Source of the DNA: Rhyacophila brunnea
Taxonomy: Eukaryota; Arthropoda; Insecta; Trichoptera; Rhyacophilidae
DNA: 64,000 nucleotides
Assembly (NCBI GenBank): GCA_022495005.1
Contig: JAGYXB010000081.1
Location: 310,001-374,000, forward strand
Reading direction: 5' to 3'
In this document: piece after piece, positions 63,641 to 64,000 of the stretch
Layout of the letters: every line of letters starts with the position of its first letter
Position numbering within the stretch: position 1 is the first letter of the stretch
The notes under the pieces: generated by a model
What the model was told of the DNA's origin: nothing
Databases searched by the model: none
Seen by the model: only the letters and a program-made list of their open reading frames with translations
Made by a program: the position numbers and the translations under genes

Positions 63641-64000
63641 ATATATTAAAAACATCGCTCTATTATACATATTTTCCCTTAATTATATAAGTTTAAAAAC
63701 GTTTTTAATTGCACAGATATATCAATTTCACGTGTCTAAATATTTTTTAATATAATCTTTTGATTAAACTCTTCCTCATAATGTACATTGCTGGTTTTTT
63801 ATTATAACTAACTGGGTTATTCAATACTATGAAGGCTCAATCCAATATTTTACATCTAGATTCATTGCACCCATCCTAATGTATTACAACTGAGTGTGCC
63901 AGCAGAGTACTTACTATTCTTGTCGTAATGCTTAGTCGTTCCCTACTACTCGATATAGTCCGTTTTATGATCCATTCTACTTACGGCACAGATACGTTCC

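Larger units (their letters stand above)
48852..64000. other. Distal flank: repeats and AT-rich DNA, no host gene recognised
   Basis: Between the listed hAT, SINE and LINE fragments I see no coding exon. The open frames at 54473-54673, 60751-61020 and 62346-62537 are short and lack motifs. A GC-richer patch at 49130-49250 contains the CRE consensus TGACGTCA (49145-49152). From 51690 to 55300, 56420 to 58320 and 60300 to 62340 nothing specific was found. Confidence 0.45.

Noticed and set aside
1..64000. CRISPR arrays, phage, plasmid or operon-type gene clusters
   Set aside because: No regularly spaced direct repeats and no compact bacterial-type genes were seen; spliced exons and eukaryotic transposons dominate.

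Overview
The window looks like nuclear DNA of an insect, probably a plant-sucking hemipteran such as an aphid or relative. That placement is an inference from three things: very AT-rich intergenic DNA, an arthropod-type biogenic amine receptor split by a large intron, and dense non-autonomous hAT, MITE, SINE and Jockey-like repeats. There are no operons, bacterial genes, CRISPR arrays or rRNA genes.

The only host gene I can support is on the minus strand. It is an alpha2-adrenergic-like octopamine receptor (Octalpha2R type), seen as its first two coding exons. Exon 1 (33296 to 32691) encodes a heavily N-glycosylatable N-terminus and TM1 to TM3 through the DRY motif, and ends at a GTAAGT donor. 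Exon 2 (8398 to 8255) is preceded by a pyrimidine-AG acceptor and encodes TM4 and the second extracellular loop, ending at a GTAAGA donor. Both exons are in phase 0 and join as SITQ|AVEY across a 24.3 kb intron. The exons for TM5, the third intracellular loop, TM6 and TM7 should lie to the left of the window. The right-hand 30 kb is upstream of the start codon and may hold the promoter, 5' untranslated exons and enhancers. Locally GC/CpG-richer patches at about 35.7, 37.25, 43.0, 46.8 and 49.15 kb are the best places to look.

Most of the remaining recognisable content is mobile DNA. Several elements can be delimited to the base by target-site duplications (TSDs). They are: a hAT transposase relic (6975-8123, TSD GCCTAGAC); hAT-type MITEs at 16443-16984, 48396-48843, 55690-56407, 58337-58998 and 63134-63601, all with 8 bp TSDs; an internally deleted Jockey-like LINE (12829-14776) keeping zinc-knuckle ORF1 and the start of the endonuclease; a TA-flanked MITE (40920-41482); a Tc1/mariner-superfamily transposase relic (28062-28430); and several fold-back elements. 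tRNA-derived SINEs with A and B boxes recur.

Two nested insertions have an empty site elsewhere in the window: a hAT MITE inside a SINE-like repeat at 63 kb, and palindromic repeat family A inside repeat family B at 19 kb.
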